Source: JBDSLU01 sp039916225
Lineage (GTDB): Bacteria; Acidobacteriota; Vicinamibacteria; Vicinamibacterales; Vicinamibacteraceae
Length of the DNA: 10,611 nucleotides
NCBI GenBank assembly: GCA_039916225.1
Contig: JBDSLU010000569.1
Coordinates: 1 to 10,611 of the forward strand
Reading direction: 5' to 3'
Shown here in pieces: positions 1 through 7,682 of this stretch (positions are counted from its first letter, which is position 1; each line of letters starts with the position of its first letter). Under the pieces are notes generated by a model. That model did no database searches. It saw only the letters and a list, made by a program, of their open reading frames with translations, and had not been told where the DNA came from. A program made the translations under genes and the position numbers.

Positions 1-1
1 C

Positions 2-1234
2 GTGCTCTTCACCAACGTCGACACCGTCGACCAGCGCACCCGCATCGTCGCCTACCGCGATGCCATGGAGAAGCTGGCCGCGGCGAACGCGGCCGACGAC
101 GAAGCGCAGATCTTCTACGCCCTCTCGATCGCCGGCTCGAACACGCCGTCGGACAAGACCTATGCCCAATTGCTCAAGGCCGGCGCGCTGCTCGAGAAGC
201 TGATCGCCGTCCACCCGCAGCATCCGGGCCTGGCCCACTACATCATCCACAGCTACGACGTGCCGCCGCTGGCCGAGCGCGGCCTGGCCGCAGCGCGCCG
301 CTACGCGACGATCGCCCCGTCGGCGCCGCACGCGCTCCACATGCCGTCGCACACGTTCACGCGCGTCGGCTCGTGGCAGGAATCGATCGACACGAACATC
401 GCCTCGGCCCAGGCGGCCAGGAATCTCGGCGCCACCGCCGAGGAACTTCACGCGATGGATTACCAGACCTACGCGGCGCTGCAGAGCGCGCAGGACGCGG
501 TGGCGCGGGCGCTCGTCGACGGCCTGCCGTCGGTGACGTCGCGCTTCAACCCCGAGGCCGTCGGATCGGCGGCACCAGGTTCCGCCGGGCTCTTCGCGGC
601 GGCGGCGATTCCGGCCCGCTACGCGTTGGAGCGCGGCGACTGGAAGGCGGCGTCGGCGCTGGCGGTGCAGCCGACGCGCTTCCTCTATCCCGAGGCGCAG
701 ACGTGGTTCGCCAAGGCGCTCGGTGCGGCTCGCGGTGGTGATGCCGCTGGCACCAAGGCCGCGATCGCCGAGCTGACGCGGATCCGCGACGAGCTGACGG
801 CCAAGAAGGAGGCCTACTGGGCCGAGCAGGTCGAGATTCAGCGCCGCTCCGGCACGGCGTGGCTGGCCCTCGTCGAGGGGCGCTCGTCGGAGGCCTTGAC
901 GGAGATGATGGCGGCCGCCGATCTCGAGGATGGCACCGAGAAGGCGGCGGTCACGCCGGGTCCGCTGGCGCCCGCCCGCGAACTGGTCGGCGAGATGCTG
1001 CTGACGATGGAGAAACCGACCGACGCGCTACAGGCCTTCGAGGCGACGCTGAAGAAGGAGCCGAATCGCTTCCGCGCGCTGTCAGGAGCGATTCGGGCGG
1101 CGACGCTCGCCGGTCAGCCGGATCGGGCCCGCCAGCATGCGCAGACGTTGCTGAAGATCTGCGCCAAGGCCGACGCGCCGGCGCGGCCGGACCTCGTCGC
1201 CGCCAAGAAGCTGGTCTCGACCGCGTCGCGCTAA
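2..1234 (+). CDS. Tetratricopeptide-repeat protein, 5' end missing
   Basis: This open frame enters from the left edge and ends at a TAA after 410 visible codons. The GTG at position 2 is only the first possible start in view; the family is usually clearly longer, with a signal peptide and earlier repeats, so the N-terminus is probably outside the window. Visible family signatures are HPQHPGLAHYIIHSYDVPP (about residues 72-90), HALHMPSHTFTRVGSW (about 110-125) and LHAMDYQTYAALQ (about 149-161). Paired helices of TPR type continue to the C-terminus, where 'PTDALQAFEATLKKEPNRFRAL' is a clear repeat. These proteins recur in Acidobacteriota and related phyla. They are likely scaffolds, probably exported, with no known enzymatic reaction. 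The gene is convergent with the kinase gene. Family membership is seen directly; export and role are inferred. Confidence 0.85.
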   Translation: MLFTNVDTVDQRTRIVAYRDAMEKLAAANAADDEAQIFYALSIAGSNTPSDKTYAQLLKAGALLEKLIAVHPQHPGLAHYIIHSYDVPPLAERGLAAARRYATIAPSAPHALHMPSHTFTRVGSWQESIDTNIASAQAARNLGATAEELHAMDYQTYAALQSAQDAVARALVDGLPSVTSRFNPEAVGSAAPGSAGLFAAAAIPARYALERGDWKAASALAVQPTRFLYPEAQTWFAKALGAARGGDAAGTKAAIAELTRIRDELTAKKEAYWAEQVEIQRRSGTAWLALVEGRSSEALTEMMAAADLEDGTEKAAVTPGPLAPARELVGEMLLTMEKPTDALQAFEATLKKEPNRFRALSGAIRAATLAGQPDRARQHAQTLLKICAKADAPARPDLVAAKKLVSTASR

Positions 1235-1247
1235 CAACGCCGCCCAC

Positions 1248-1274
1248 GCTCGGGTGCCCCGGCGTGCCCCGAGC
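1248..1274. terminator. Hairpin between convergent genes
   Basis: GCTCGGG (1248-1254) pairs perfectly with CCCGAGC (1268-1274) around a 13-nt loop. It lies 14 bp after the TPR gene's stop and touches the stop codon of the convergent kinase gene, so it could end transcripts from both sides. There is no T-run, so it is a hairpin candidate rather than a classical intrinsic terminator. The loop and flank contain GTGCCCCG twice in tandem-like order. Confidence 0.4.
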
Positions 1275-4099
1275 TAGGGCGCCGTCGGGGGTGTCCAGCC
1301 GACGCGGACGGTGAGGGCCGGCAACTCACGCGGGCCGGCGCCGACCAGCATCAGCAGCCGCTTGCCATCGGGGTGAATGGCGTAGTTGAAGCGCAGGCCG
1401 ATGCCGATCGGGCCGATGGCCGCCGACGTGAACAGCGCGCTCGGCGCGCCGAGGTGCGGTTCGCCGTCGGCGCCCCGCGTCGGCAGGGCGAGGAGCCGCC
1501 GGTCGCCGGACAGGAAATAGAGCCGGTCACCGCTGGCGCTCCACCGCGGATCCGACTCGCCGAGGCCCGCCGACACCATGCGCGGGTCGGTCGCCGGCGC
1601 CTGCAGGTCCTGGACGTAGACCGCCCACCGGCCGCTGCGGTTCGACGTGTAGGCCAGCCAGCGCTGGTCGGGCGAGAATTGCGGCTCGATGTCGTCGTAG
1701 AGGTTGGCGACCAGCGCGCGGGCCACCCCCGTGCGCGTGTCGAGGGTCCAGATGTTCCAGGCGCGGCCCATGCCGCGTTCGGTGAAGGCGAGCTGGATGC
1801 CGTCTCGCGACCAGCTGCACGGATACTTCGTCGCCGACGATCCGTAGAGCGGTCGTGGCTCGCCCGACGCGCTCCACTCGCGGGCGAACAGGTCGCGGAC
1901 GCCGCGCGGGTTCGACGAGAACGCCACCTGCTTGCCGTCCGGCGACCACACCGGATCGGAGGCGCCGCCGGGCGCGTCGGTCAGCCGGATCGGCGCGGCG
2001 TGTTCGCCGACCAGCCAGATATCGCGGCGTCCGGTCGTCGCGTCGGTACACTCGACCGCGACCCGATCGCCGCCCGGCGAGATCTCCGGGTTGCGGCACA
2101 GCGGCGGCGCGTCGAGCGTGCCGAGATCCCGGCCGGCCAGATCGAACCACACCAGCCGGGTCTCCAATTCGCGCAGCTTGCGGTAGACCATCACGCCGGC
2201 GTCGGACAACGAGAGCCCCGCCGTCACGGCCTGGCCGTCGTTGCCGAGCACACTGCCCTCGAGCGTCGACACCGGTCCCGTCGGCACCAGTGACTGCGAA
2301 TCGAGCGCCTGCGCGTGCAGCGCGCCATTGCTGATCCAGGCGACGGAGGATTCGGCGATGACGGCGTTCGGGCCGAGGTCGAACAGGCGCGCGCTGGTCT
2401 GGGGTTCCAGCCGGGCGAGGTAGGTGCCGGCGGTGTCTTTGGCACCGAAGCCGATGCGATAGGTGAACGTCTGCTGGTCGGGGCGGAACGCCGGGCCGAC
2501 CGCGACCGCGTCGGGGCCGATTTCGGGCGGGATCTGAAATTGGTGCGGCGTGCCGCCGTTGGCCGAGACCGTCCAGAGCGACGTCACCTGGGAAAAGACG
2601 ATGACGTCGTCGCGATTCCAGGCGGCGCCGCCGAACTGGCGGCTGGGGCAAATGTTCGTCACCGGGCCGCCCTCGATTGGCACGCGCTTCACGAGGCCGC
2701 TGGCGTGGAAGCCGACGAACCGGCTGTCGGCCGACCAGAAGGGCAGCGCCGCGCCCTCGGTCCCGACGATGGGATAGATCTGGCGCGAGCCCAACGCGCG
2801 ACGGTAGAGCAGCTGCGTGCCCTTGGCCCAGGCCGAGAAGACCACGACCCGTCCGTCCGGCGACACGCGCGCGTCGTTGGACGTCGGATCGAGGCGCAAC
2901 GGCTCCTGCACGACCATGTCGAACTCGAGCGGCGTCGTCGGCGCCGAGGTCCGGGCTGGCCAGATGCCGCCGCGCCAGGCGAGCACGGCGGCCGCGAGCA
3001 GCAGGCCGAGCAGCGCCGCGCCGAGTCCGAGCGTGGCCAGCAGCGACCGCCGATCTGTGTGCCCGGCCAGCGCCAGCCGCGAACGGACCGTCGGGCCGGC
3101 GCCGAAGATGGCGCCGAGCCCGTGCTCCAGCTCGCCGACGGTGTGGAAGCGGCTGTCGCGCGGCGCCGCGATGGCGCGCTCGACGACGCGGACGAGCGCA
3201 TCCGGCAGATCGGGACGCGCGTCGAGCAGGCGCATCCGGCGGTTCTGCAGATGCGCCTCCTCGAGGTCGGCCAGCGTCTCGCCTTCGACCGGGTGCCGGC
3301 TGGTGAGCAGGAAGAACAGCAGCACGCCGATGGAGTAGATGTCGCTGGCCGGCGTCGCGCGTTCGCCGGCCAGCAGCTCCGGCGCCATGTAGAGCGGCGT
3401 CCCCTGCAGGGTCGGCGGATGCGCGTCGTCGATGCCGTGCGCGCCGCTGAAATCCATCAGCACGATGCGCCCGCCGATCTCGCGCATCACGTTGGCCGCC
3501 TTGACGTCGCGGTGCACCAGGCCGTGCGCGTGCAGGGCCGACACGGCGCGGCACACGTCGATGCCGATCCCGGCCGCCTCGCGCGCGCTCATCGGGCCGC
3601 GCGCCATCACCGCCTCGGCCAGCGTCTCGCCGTCGACCAGCTCCATCCAGAGACCGGACTGGCCGCTGTCGTGCTCGGCCCCGTAGACGGTCACGACGTT
3701 CTGATGGCTGACCCGGGCCAGGGCCCGGGCCTCGCGCAGGGACGGTGCGCTGCCGTCGGCGAGCGGGTGCAGGAACTTGACCGCGACTTCGCGATCGAGC
3801 TGGGTGTCCCAGGCGCGGTGGACGTCGCCCGAGAAGCCGGAGGCGAGCGGCTCGAAGACCAGCAGCGTCCGCCACGAGCGGACCGCCGGCCAGTTGCCGT
3901 CGCCGGCCCCGTTCGGCCGGGGCGCGCCCTCGGCGCCGCGGCCGCGCACGATCTGGCTGAGGCGATGCAGCTCCTCGACGACGGGCGCCTCGTCGGTCGA
4001 CGCACGGGCCCGCATCGCCGGCCAGTCGACGGCTTCGCCCGCCGACACGGCGGCGGCGAGCGTTACCAGCCAGGGTTCGTCAGCAGGCGCGTCAGTCAC
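1274..4099 (-). CDS. Transmembrane Ser/Thr protein kinase with PD40 beta-propeller sensor
   Basis: A 941-aa PknB-type receptor kinase read from a GTG start. After a ~75-aa helical N-terminus comes a kinase domain (about 80-335): glycine loop ASGFSGDV (86-93, first Gly lost), VAVK with K108, alphaC Glu about 123, HRDVKAANV (196-204, catalytic D198, N203), MDFS (215-218) in place of DFG, and MAPE (238-241). A leucine/alanine-rich membrane helix lies at about 352-375. The C-terminal ~560 residues hold about ten PD40/TolB-like blades of the form 'WSPDGKQVAF', predicted outside the membrane as a ligand-sensing propeller. Kinase-TM-propeller fusions are greatly expanded in Acidobacteriota. The start lies 20 bp after the orphan gene's stop, which suggests cotranscription. 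No strong Shine-Dalgarno is visible. Ligand and substrates are unknown. The DFS variant may alter magnesium binding or activity. Confidence 0.93.
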   Translation of the reverse strand: MTDAPADEPWLVTLAAAVSAGEAVDWPAMRARASTDEAPVVEELHRLSQIVRGRGAEGAPRPNGAGDGNWPAVRSWRTLLVFEPLASGFSGDVHRAWDTQLDREVAVKFLHPLADGSAPSLREARALARVSHQNVVTVYGAEHDSGQSGLWMELVDGETLAEAVMARGPMSAREAAGIGIDVCRAVSALHAHGLVHRDVKAANVMREIGGRIVLMDFSGAHGIDDAHPPTLQGTPLYMAPELLAGERATPASDIYSIGVLLFFLLTSRHPVEGETLADLEEAHLQNRRMRLLDARPDLPDALVRVVERAIAAPRDSRFHTVGELEHGLGAIFGAGPTVRSRLALAGHTDRRSLLATLGLGAALLGLLLAAAVLAWRGGIWPARTSAPTTPLEFDMVVQEPLRLDPTSNDARVSPDGRVVVFSAWAKGTQLLYRRALGSRQIYPIVGTEGAALPFWSADSRFVGFHASGLVKRVPIEGGPVTNICPSRQFGGAAWNRDDVIVFSQVTSLWTVSANGGTPHQFQIPPEIGPDAVAVGPAFRPDQQTFTYRIGFGAKDTAGTYLARLEPQTSARLFDLGPNAVIAESSVAWISNGALHAQALDSQSLVPTGPVSTLEGSVLGNDGQAVTAGLSLSDAGVMVYRKLRELETRLVWFDLAGRDLGTLDAPPLCRNPEISPGGDRVAVECTDATTGRRDIWLVGEHAAPIRLTDAPGGASDPVWSPDGKQVAFSSNPRGVRDLFAREWSASGEPRPLYGSSATKYPCSWSRDGIQLAFTERGMGRAWNIWTLDTRTGVARALVANLYDDIEPQFSPDQRWLAYTSNRSGRWAVYVQDLQAPATDPRMVSAGLGESDPRWSASGDRLYFLSGDRRLLALPTRGADGEPHLGAPSALFTSAAIGPIGIGLRFNYAIHPDGKRLLMLVGAGPRELPALTVRVGWTPPTAP

Positions 4100-4119
4100 G
4101 CAGGAAGATCCCAGCCGCC

Positions 4120-5331
4120 CTAGGCGTAATCGTCGACGGTCAGGTAAGAGGAGTACTGCTGGAAGATCGTCATCAGCTCCGGCAGCGACTTGTCACCCCC
4201 GAGGACCTCGCCGATGCGCCGATCCAGTGTCAGCGTCTCGCGCCCTTCCTCGACCAGGGCCCGCTCGATCTCGCGCTTCACCCACTGGCCGAGCGAGAAC
4301 ATCATGAAGTCCTGCTCGTAGCTCTGGGCCAGCTCCGGCAGCTGGATGCCGAAGGCGCGGGCGATGACGACGCGCAGCGCGCCGACGATCTCGGCCAGCG
4401 AGCGCATCACGAAGGCGTCGTGGTTGGCGTCGGCGAGCGAGTAGACCGAGGCGATGTCGCAGGCGCCGCCGTCCAGGCACGAGTTGTTGGGATCGAAGAT
4501 CGCGCCGAGCCGCCAGGCCAGCGGCGTCGAGGGCAGGAAGCCGAGCCAGAGCAGGCGCGCGGCAAGCTGGATCCAGCCCGGGATCATCTTCTCCATGACG
4601 TTCTTGCGCGACGCCATGTCCGGCGAGCCCGGCCACATGTAGCGCGGCCGGCCGACCGCGGTGACCCGCACCGGCGGCCCGGGGTAGTGATAGACGAACA
4701 TGCCGATGCCACGCTGCAGCGACGGCTCGACGCGCTCGAGCGCGGGCGCCGACATGCGGCGGCGCAGCTGCGACATCACCCGGTCGTGCGTCGCCTCGGG
4801 CACCCGCAGGACCATCAGCGGCACCGGCAGGCGGATCAGCTCGCCGTAGTGGCGGAGGTGCGTCGCCTGGACGTCGAGGGACAGCTCCGCTTCCTTGCGC
4901 GCTTCGTCGAGCGCGACCGTCCCGGGCGTCTTCCCTTCGAAGAGCGGGAAGTGTTCCATCATCGGCCGCGGCCAGGCGCCGAACGACTTGAACTGCATCC
5001 AGTCGAGATATCGCTCGAAGTCGGGCAGCAGCGGCTCGGAGCCCTTGATGACGACGACGTCCGACGTCGACTTGTCACCGGACAGGGCAATGCAGACCGA
5101 CCGGTTGTGACCGCGGATGCGATACAGCTCGCCCTGCTCGCCGGGCGCCGCCGAGGCCATGAAGGGCACCCCGGCGCGGAGGCCTTCCATCGCTGCCGAC
5201 ACGGCCGGCGAGTCGTTGATCACGGCAGCGAACACGTCCGGAGCGGCCTCGGACACGTCCCACACCACGTCCATCTTGGCCGTCTTGATCCCGCCACTCC
5301 ACTGGTCACTCATGTGGCTGAACAATACCAT
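4120..5331 (-). CDS. Conserved-looking protein of unknown function upstream of the kinase gene
   Basis: A 403-aa soluble-looking protein that I do not recognise. Its codon use matches the neighbours and no other long frame on the strand fits better, so it is probably real. It has no signal peptide. Visible landmarks are a strand-like segment DVVVIKGSEPL (91-101), a charged helix about 141-160, a strand RLPVPLMVLRVPEA (167-180), an aromatic stretch GIGMFVYHYPGPP (208-220), a hydrophobic helix about 252-268 and FDPNNSCLDGGACDIAS (279-295). The order Lys-bearing strand, acidic helix, hinge-like strand, DxNN, then xD loosely recalls a diverged kinase-like fold, but this is speculation. ATG codons at 5331, 5313 (M7) and 5274 (M20) are all possible; none has a Shine-Dalgarno. 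A TG-n-TATTGT element just before 5313 could support leaderless initiation there. It probably leads an operon with the kinase, and could be its partner or substrate. Confidence 0.75.
   Translation of the reverse strand: MVLFSHMSDQWSGGIKTAKMDVVWDVSEAAPDVFAAVINDSPAVSAAMEGLRAGVPFMASAAPGEQGELYRIRGHNRSVCIALSGDKSTSDVVVIKGSEPLLPDFERYLDWMQFKSFGAWPRPMMEHFPLFEGKTPGTVALDEARKEAELSLDVQATHLRHYGELIRLPVPLMVLRVPEATHDRVMSQLRRRMSAPALERVEPSLQRGIGMFVYHYPGPPVRVTAVGRPRYMWPGSPDMASRKNVMEKMIPGWIQLAARLLWLGFLPSTPLAWRLGAIFDPNNSCLDGGACDIASVYSLADANHDAFVMRSLAEIVGALRVVIARAFGIQLPELAQSYEQDFMMFSLGQWVKREIERALVEEGRETLTLDRRIGEVLGGDKSLPELMTIFQQYSSYLTVDDYA
5322..5330 (-). promoter_or_regulatory. Candidate extended -10 element for the orphan-kinase unit
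   Basis: On the minus strand TGGTATTGT fits an extended -10 (TGn plus TATTGT). The expected transcription start, about 5315, falls next to the ATG at 5313, which would give a nearly leaderless mRNA and exclude the upstream ATG at 5331. No convincing -35 is seen, as is common for extended -10 promoters. Confidence 0.3.
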
Positions 5332-5359
5332 CGGCGGTTCATTCGGCGAGACGGTCGGG

Positions 5360-5365
5360 TATGCT
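5360..5365 (+). promoter_or_regulatory. Candidate -10 element for the hydrolase-LSDAT unit
   Basis: TATGCT matches TATAAT at four of six positions and lies 35 bp before the hydrolase start, leaving room for a short leader. The best -35 at a 17-bp spacer (GTTCAT, 5337-5342) is weak. The intergenic gap between the two divergent genes is under 90 bp, so both promoters must lie here and may share control. Confidence 0.28.
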
Positions 5366-5386
5366 CAGCCGGACCGTTACCAGCCC

Positions 5387-5393
5387 GAGGAGG
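5387..5393 (+). promoter_or_regulatory. Strong Shine-Dalgarno fixing the hydrolase start
   Basis: GAGGAGG lies 7 nt before the ATG at 5401. It is among the strongest ribosome binding sites in the window. It decides the start at 5401 rather than one of the much earlier in-frame codons, from which the frame runs open antisense to the orphan gene. Confidence 0.8.
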
Positions 5394-5400
5394 CACGTGC

Positions 5401-6297
5401 ATGGCGCAGAGATTGACCGCCGCGGATTTCGATCCGGAAGTTCTTATCCTGTTCGACGCCTACGTGCACGGTGCGCTCGATCGGCGAGGCTTCCTCGACA
5501 AGGCGAAGAAGTATGCCGTCGGCACGGTGACGGCGGCGATGCTGCTGGACGCGCTGAGCCCGAAGTTCGCGGAAGCCCAGCAGGTGAAGAAGGACGACGC
5601 GCGGCTGGAGACGTTATCGATCGAGTTCCCGTCGCCGCAGGGCAGCGGGACCGCGAAGGGCTACCTCGTCCGTCCGGCGAATTCGGCCGGCAAGAAACTG
5701 CCGGCGATCCTGGTCGTGCACGAGAATCGCGGGCTCAACCCGCACATCGAGGACATCGCCCGGCGCGTCGGGCTCGACGGCTACATGGCCTTCGCGCCGG
5801 ACGCGCTGTTCCCGGCCGGCGGCTATCCTGGCGACGAGGACAAGGCGCGGACGCTGTTCCAGACCCTCGATCAGACCAAGACGCGCGAGGACTTCGTCGC
5901 CGCGGCCCACTGGCTGCGCGCCAGGCCCGACGCGACCGGCAAGCTCGGCGCGGTTGGTTTCTGCTACGGCGGATCCACCGTCAACATGCTCGCGACCCGC
6001 GTGCCCGAACTGGCCGCTGGCGTCCCGTTCTACGGCGGCGCGCCGCCGGTCGCCGACGTTCCGAAAATCAAGGCCGCGATGCTGTTGCAGTTTGCCGAGA
6101 CCGACGAGCGCGTCAACGCGTCCTGGCCACCCTACGAAGCGGCGCTCAAGGAAGCGAAGATTCCCTACGAGGCCCACATCTATCCGGGCACGCAGCACGG
6201 GTTCAACAACGACACCACGCCGCGCTACGACGAGAAGAACGCCAAGCTCGCCTGGGAGCGGACGATGGCGCACTTCGCCAAGCACGTGAAGGGCTAG
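5401..6297 (+). CDS. Tat-exported dienelactone hydrolase family protein (YghX-like)
   Basis: A 298-aa alpha/beta hydrolase. The N-terminus 'DFDPEVLILFDAYVHG' followed by DRRGFLDKA (27-35) and a weakly hydrophobic stretch to AEAQQ (57-61) matches the YghX-type subfamily, where the twin arginines (R28, R29) act as a Tat signal. The mature domain shows the family's catalytic set: VVHENRGL (E108), GFCYGG (nucleophile C188), ETDERVN (D235) and GTQHGFNN (H266). Dienelactone hydrolases open lactone or ester substrates with a cysteine nucleophile. The natural substrate of YghX-like members is not established, so degradation of chlorocatechols should not be assumed. The likely site is the periplasm, with a folded protein exported. 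The next gene starts 22 bp after the TAG and is probably cotranscribed. Confidence 0.93.
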   Translation: MAQRLTAADFDPEVLILFDAYVHGALDRRGFLDKAKKYAVGTVTAAMLLDALSPKFAEAQQVKKDDARLETLSIEFPSPQGSGTAKGYLVRPANSAGKKLPAILVVHENRGLNPHIEDIARRVGLDGYMAFAPDALFPAGGYPGDEDKARTLFQTLDQTKTREDFVAAAHWLRARPDATGKLGAVGFCYGGSTVNMLATRVPELAAGVPFYGGAPPVADVPKIKAAMLLQFAETDERVNASWPPYEAALKEAKIPYEAHIYPGTQHGFNNDTTPRYDEKNAKLAWERTMAHFAKHVKG

Positions 6298-6319
6298 CGC
6301 GGGGGGCGGTGACGCAGCG

Positions 6320-7183
6320 ATGGCCGGCATGGCGTCGATGGCCGGGCTCGGCGTCGCGTTGATGGTGGTGGCGATGACGCTCGGTGGGCAGGACGGCTCG
6401 GGTCAGGCCGATGGCACCGCCGGAGAGCCGCACCTCATCGCCGTGTCGACGAAGGCGCTCGAGCGCAGCGCCGAGGTCACGGCGCTGGTCGACGCGATGC
6501 GCAGCCAGGCCGACGCTCTCGTCGTGCTGAGCGGCGGCGCCGCGAAGATGAGCGAGGCGAAGCAGCGCGAGCTGTTCGCCATGCTCGACGCGCTCGGTAT
6601 GCTGGCCAGGGAACGCCGCATCGTGGTCGTCGATGGCGGGACCCAGGCCGGCGTCATGGAAGCGGCAGGCCAGGCCCGCCGCGCCAGCGGTCGCGCCTTC
6701 CCGCTGATCGGTGTCGCTCCGGCGCGCGAGATCCCCCCGGTCGGGCAGACCGCCGTGGATCCCAATCACTCACACATCATCGTGGTCGACGATCCGTCGG
6801 CGCCAAAAGGCGAGCCGAGCTGGGGATCGGAGACGGCGACGATGTACTGGCTGTTCGATCGGATCGCGCGAGGCCGGCCGTCGGTCGCCATCGTGGCCAA
6901 CGGCGGCCCGATCGCGTTCCACGAGATCGCCGCCAACGTCGAAGCGGGCCGGCCGACGATCCTCATCGAGGGCAGCGGACGCGCCGCGGATGCCGTCGTC
7001 GCGCTGCTGCGCGGGACGGTGCCGGCAGATGACGAGGTCGCCCTGATGCAGAACCAGGCGCGGGCCGCCAGGCTGCATCGCCGTCCCGAGCTGTTCGCGA
7101 TCGTGCCGATCGGCGCGGGCGCCGCCGGCCTGCTCGAGGCCGTCCGTACCGGCCTCGGTCCTGCACTTCCGGTGTCGAAGTGA
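6320..7183 (+). CDS. LSDAT/SLOG-in-TRPM prokaryotic domain protein
   Basis: A 287-aa protein with a Rossmann-like SLOG domain of the type found at the N-terminus of eukaryotic TRPM channels. Signatures: VVLSGGA (68-74), VVVDGGTQAGVMEA (102-115), FPLIGVAP (127-134), DPNHSHIIVV (147-156), WGSETATMYWLFDRI (168-182), VANGGPIA (192-199) and a GRP..LIEGSGRAADAV run (210-226). LSDAT/SLOG proteins are thought to bind or process nucleotide-derived ligands such as ADP-ribose relatives. The core starts near residue 37. The preceding leader holds MAGLGVALMVVAMTLGG (7-23), which looks membrane-like but has no positive n-region. ATG codons at 6320, 6329, 6338, 6362 and 6374 are all possible, and only a G-run at 6301-6306 precedes them. 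The gene follows the exported hydrolase by 22 bp. A cytosolic sensor is the family expectation; membrane tethering or export would be unusual. Confidence 0.85.
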   Translation: MAGMASMAGLGVALMVVAMTLGGQDGSGQADGTAGEPHLIAVSTKALERSAEVTALVDAMRSQADALVVLSGGAAKMSEAKQRELFAMLDALGMLARERRIVVVDGGTQAGVMEAAGQARRASGRAFPLIGVAPAREIPPVGQTAVDPNHSHIIVVDDPSAPKGEPSWGSETATMYWLFDRIARGRPSVAIVANGGPIAFHEIAANVEAGRPTILIEGSGRAADAVVALLRGTVPADDEVALMQNQARAARLHRRPELFAIVPIGAGAAGLLEAVRTGLGPALPVSK

Positions 7184-7199
7184 GGCGGGATGCCCCGCC
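7184..7199. terminator. Compact GC hairpin between convergent genes
   Basis: GGCGGG (7184-7189) and CCCGCC (7194-7199) form a perfect 6-bp stem with a 4-nt loop, directly after the LSDAT gene's stop codon and 33 bp from the convergent CAP gene's stop. No T-run follows. It could act as a bidirectional transcription barrier. Confidence 0.4.
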
Positions 7200-7232
7200 C
7201 GGAATATCGCGGCGACTCTCTGACCCGGGACA

Positions 7233-7682
7233 CTAGCGTGCGGTCGGCGCCGGCCGGCCGAACATCACGACCACGATGCCGTTGGCGTCAGCGACGCCGA
7301 TCTCGGTGAACTGCGGGTTCAGGATGTTGGCGCGATGGCCCCGCGACTTCATCCAGGCGCGTTGCAGCTCCGGTTCGTTGTCGTAGCCCTTGGCCAGGTT
7401 CTCGGCGGCCATCTGGAAGCGGTAGCCGGCCGCCTGCATGAACGCCCACGGCTGGCGGCCGTCCGGCGTGCGGTGGTCGAAGTAGTCCTGCTTCAGCATG
7501 TCGAACAGCTTGGCCCTGGCCGCGGCCGTCAGCTTCTCGTCGACGGCTACCGGCCGCAGGCCGGCGTGCCGCCGCGACTCGTTGGTGAGCGCGACGATGT
7601 GGCGCGGGTCGAGCGAATCGGCGTCGACCGCGCGCGCGCCGACGCCGAGCAGGACCGCGGCCGTCAGCACCAGGGAGGCCAT
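7233..7682 (-). CDS. Secreted CAP/SCP-domain protein (YkwD-like)
   Basis: With the ATG at 7682 this is a 149-aa protein. Residues 1-22 (MASLVLTAAVLLGVGARAVDAD) look like a signal peptide, and the rest is one CAP domain. Conserved elements are VALTNESRRHAGLRPV (30-45), YFDHRTPDG (67-75, H70), AGYRFQMAAENLAKG (85-99, E94) and AWMKSRGHRANILNPQFTEIGV (109-130, H116), matching the His/Glu/His cavity of bacterial YkwD-type proteins. Their biochemical activity is poorly known; extracytoplasmic binding or hydrolysis has been proposed. The frame is open upstream to 7913, including an ATG at 7745 (21 residues, MDRRTTAPDATWPG...), but that part is Arg-rich, lies out of frame with an ankyrin remnant and looks non-coding. 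No strong Shine-Dalgarno precedes 7682. The start overlaps the ankyrin ORF's stop by 19 nt, so coupled translation is possible. Confidence 0.88.
   Translation of the reverse strand: MASLVLTAAVLLGVGARAVDADSLDPRHIVALTNESRRHAGLRPVAVDEKLTAAARAKLFDMLKQDYFDHRTPDGRQPWAFMQAAGYRFQMAAENLAKGYDNEPELQRAWMKSRGHRANILNPQFTEIGVADANGIVVVMFGRPAPTAR

Noticed and set aside
1527..3875. A 782-codon minus-strand frame overlapping the kinase
   Set aside because: It is a frame-shifted shadow of the kinase, extremely Arg/Ala/Gly/Pro-rich, with no recognisable domain.
2315..4123. A 602-codon open frame on the plus strand opposite the kinase gene
   Set aside because: It mirrors the kinase frame in very GC-rich DNA, is Arg/Ala/Gly-rich with no family motif, and the kinase on the other strand has unmistakable domains.
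4420..5400. A ~327-codon in-frame upstream extension of the hydrolase
   Set aside because: It lies antisense to the orphan gene, is Arg/His-rich without family similarity, and the strong GAGGAGG at 5387-5393 sets the start at 5401.
6320..7183. A complete anti-phage or conflict island built around the LSDAT protein
   Set aside because: No SLATT, TIR, nuclease, nucleotidyl cyclase or other effector gene is adjacent; the neighbours are ordinary chromosomal genes.
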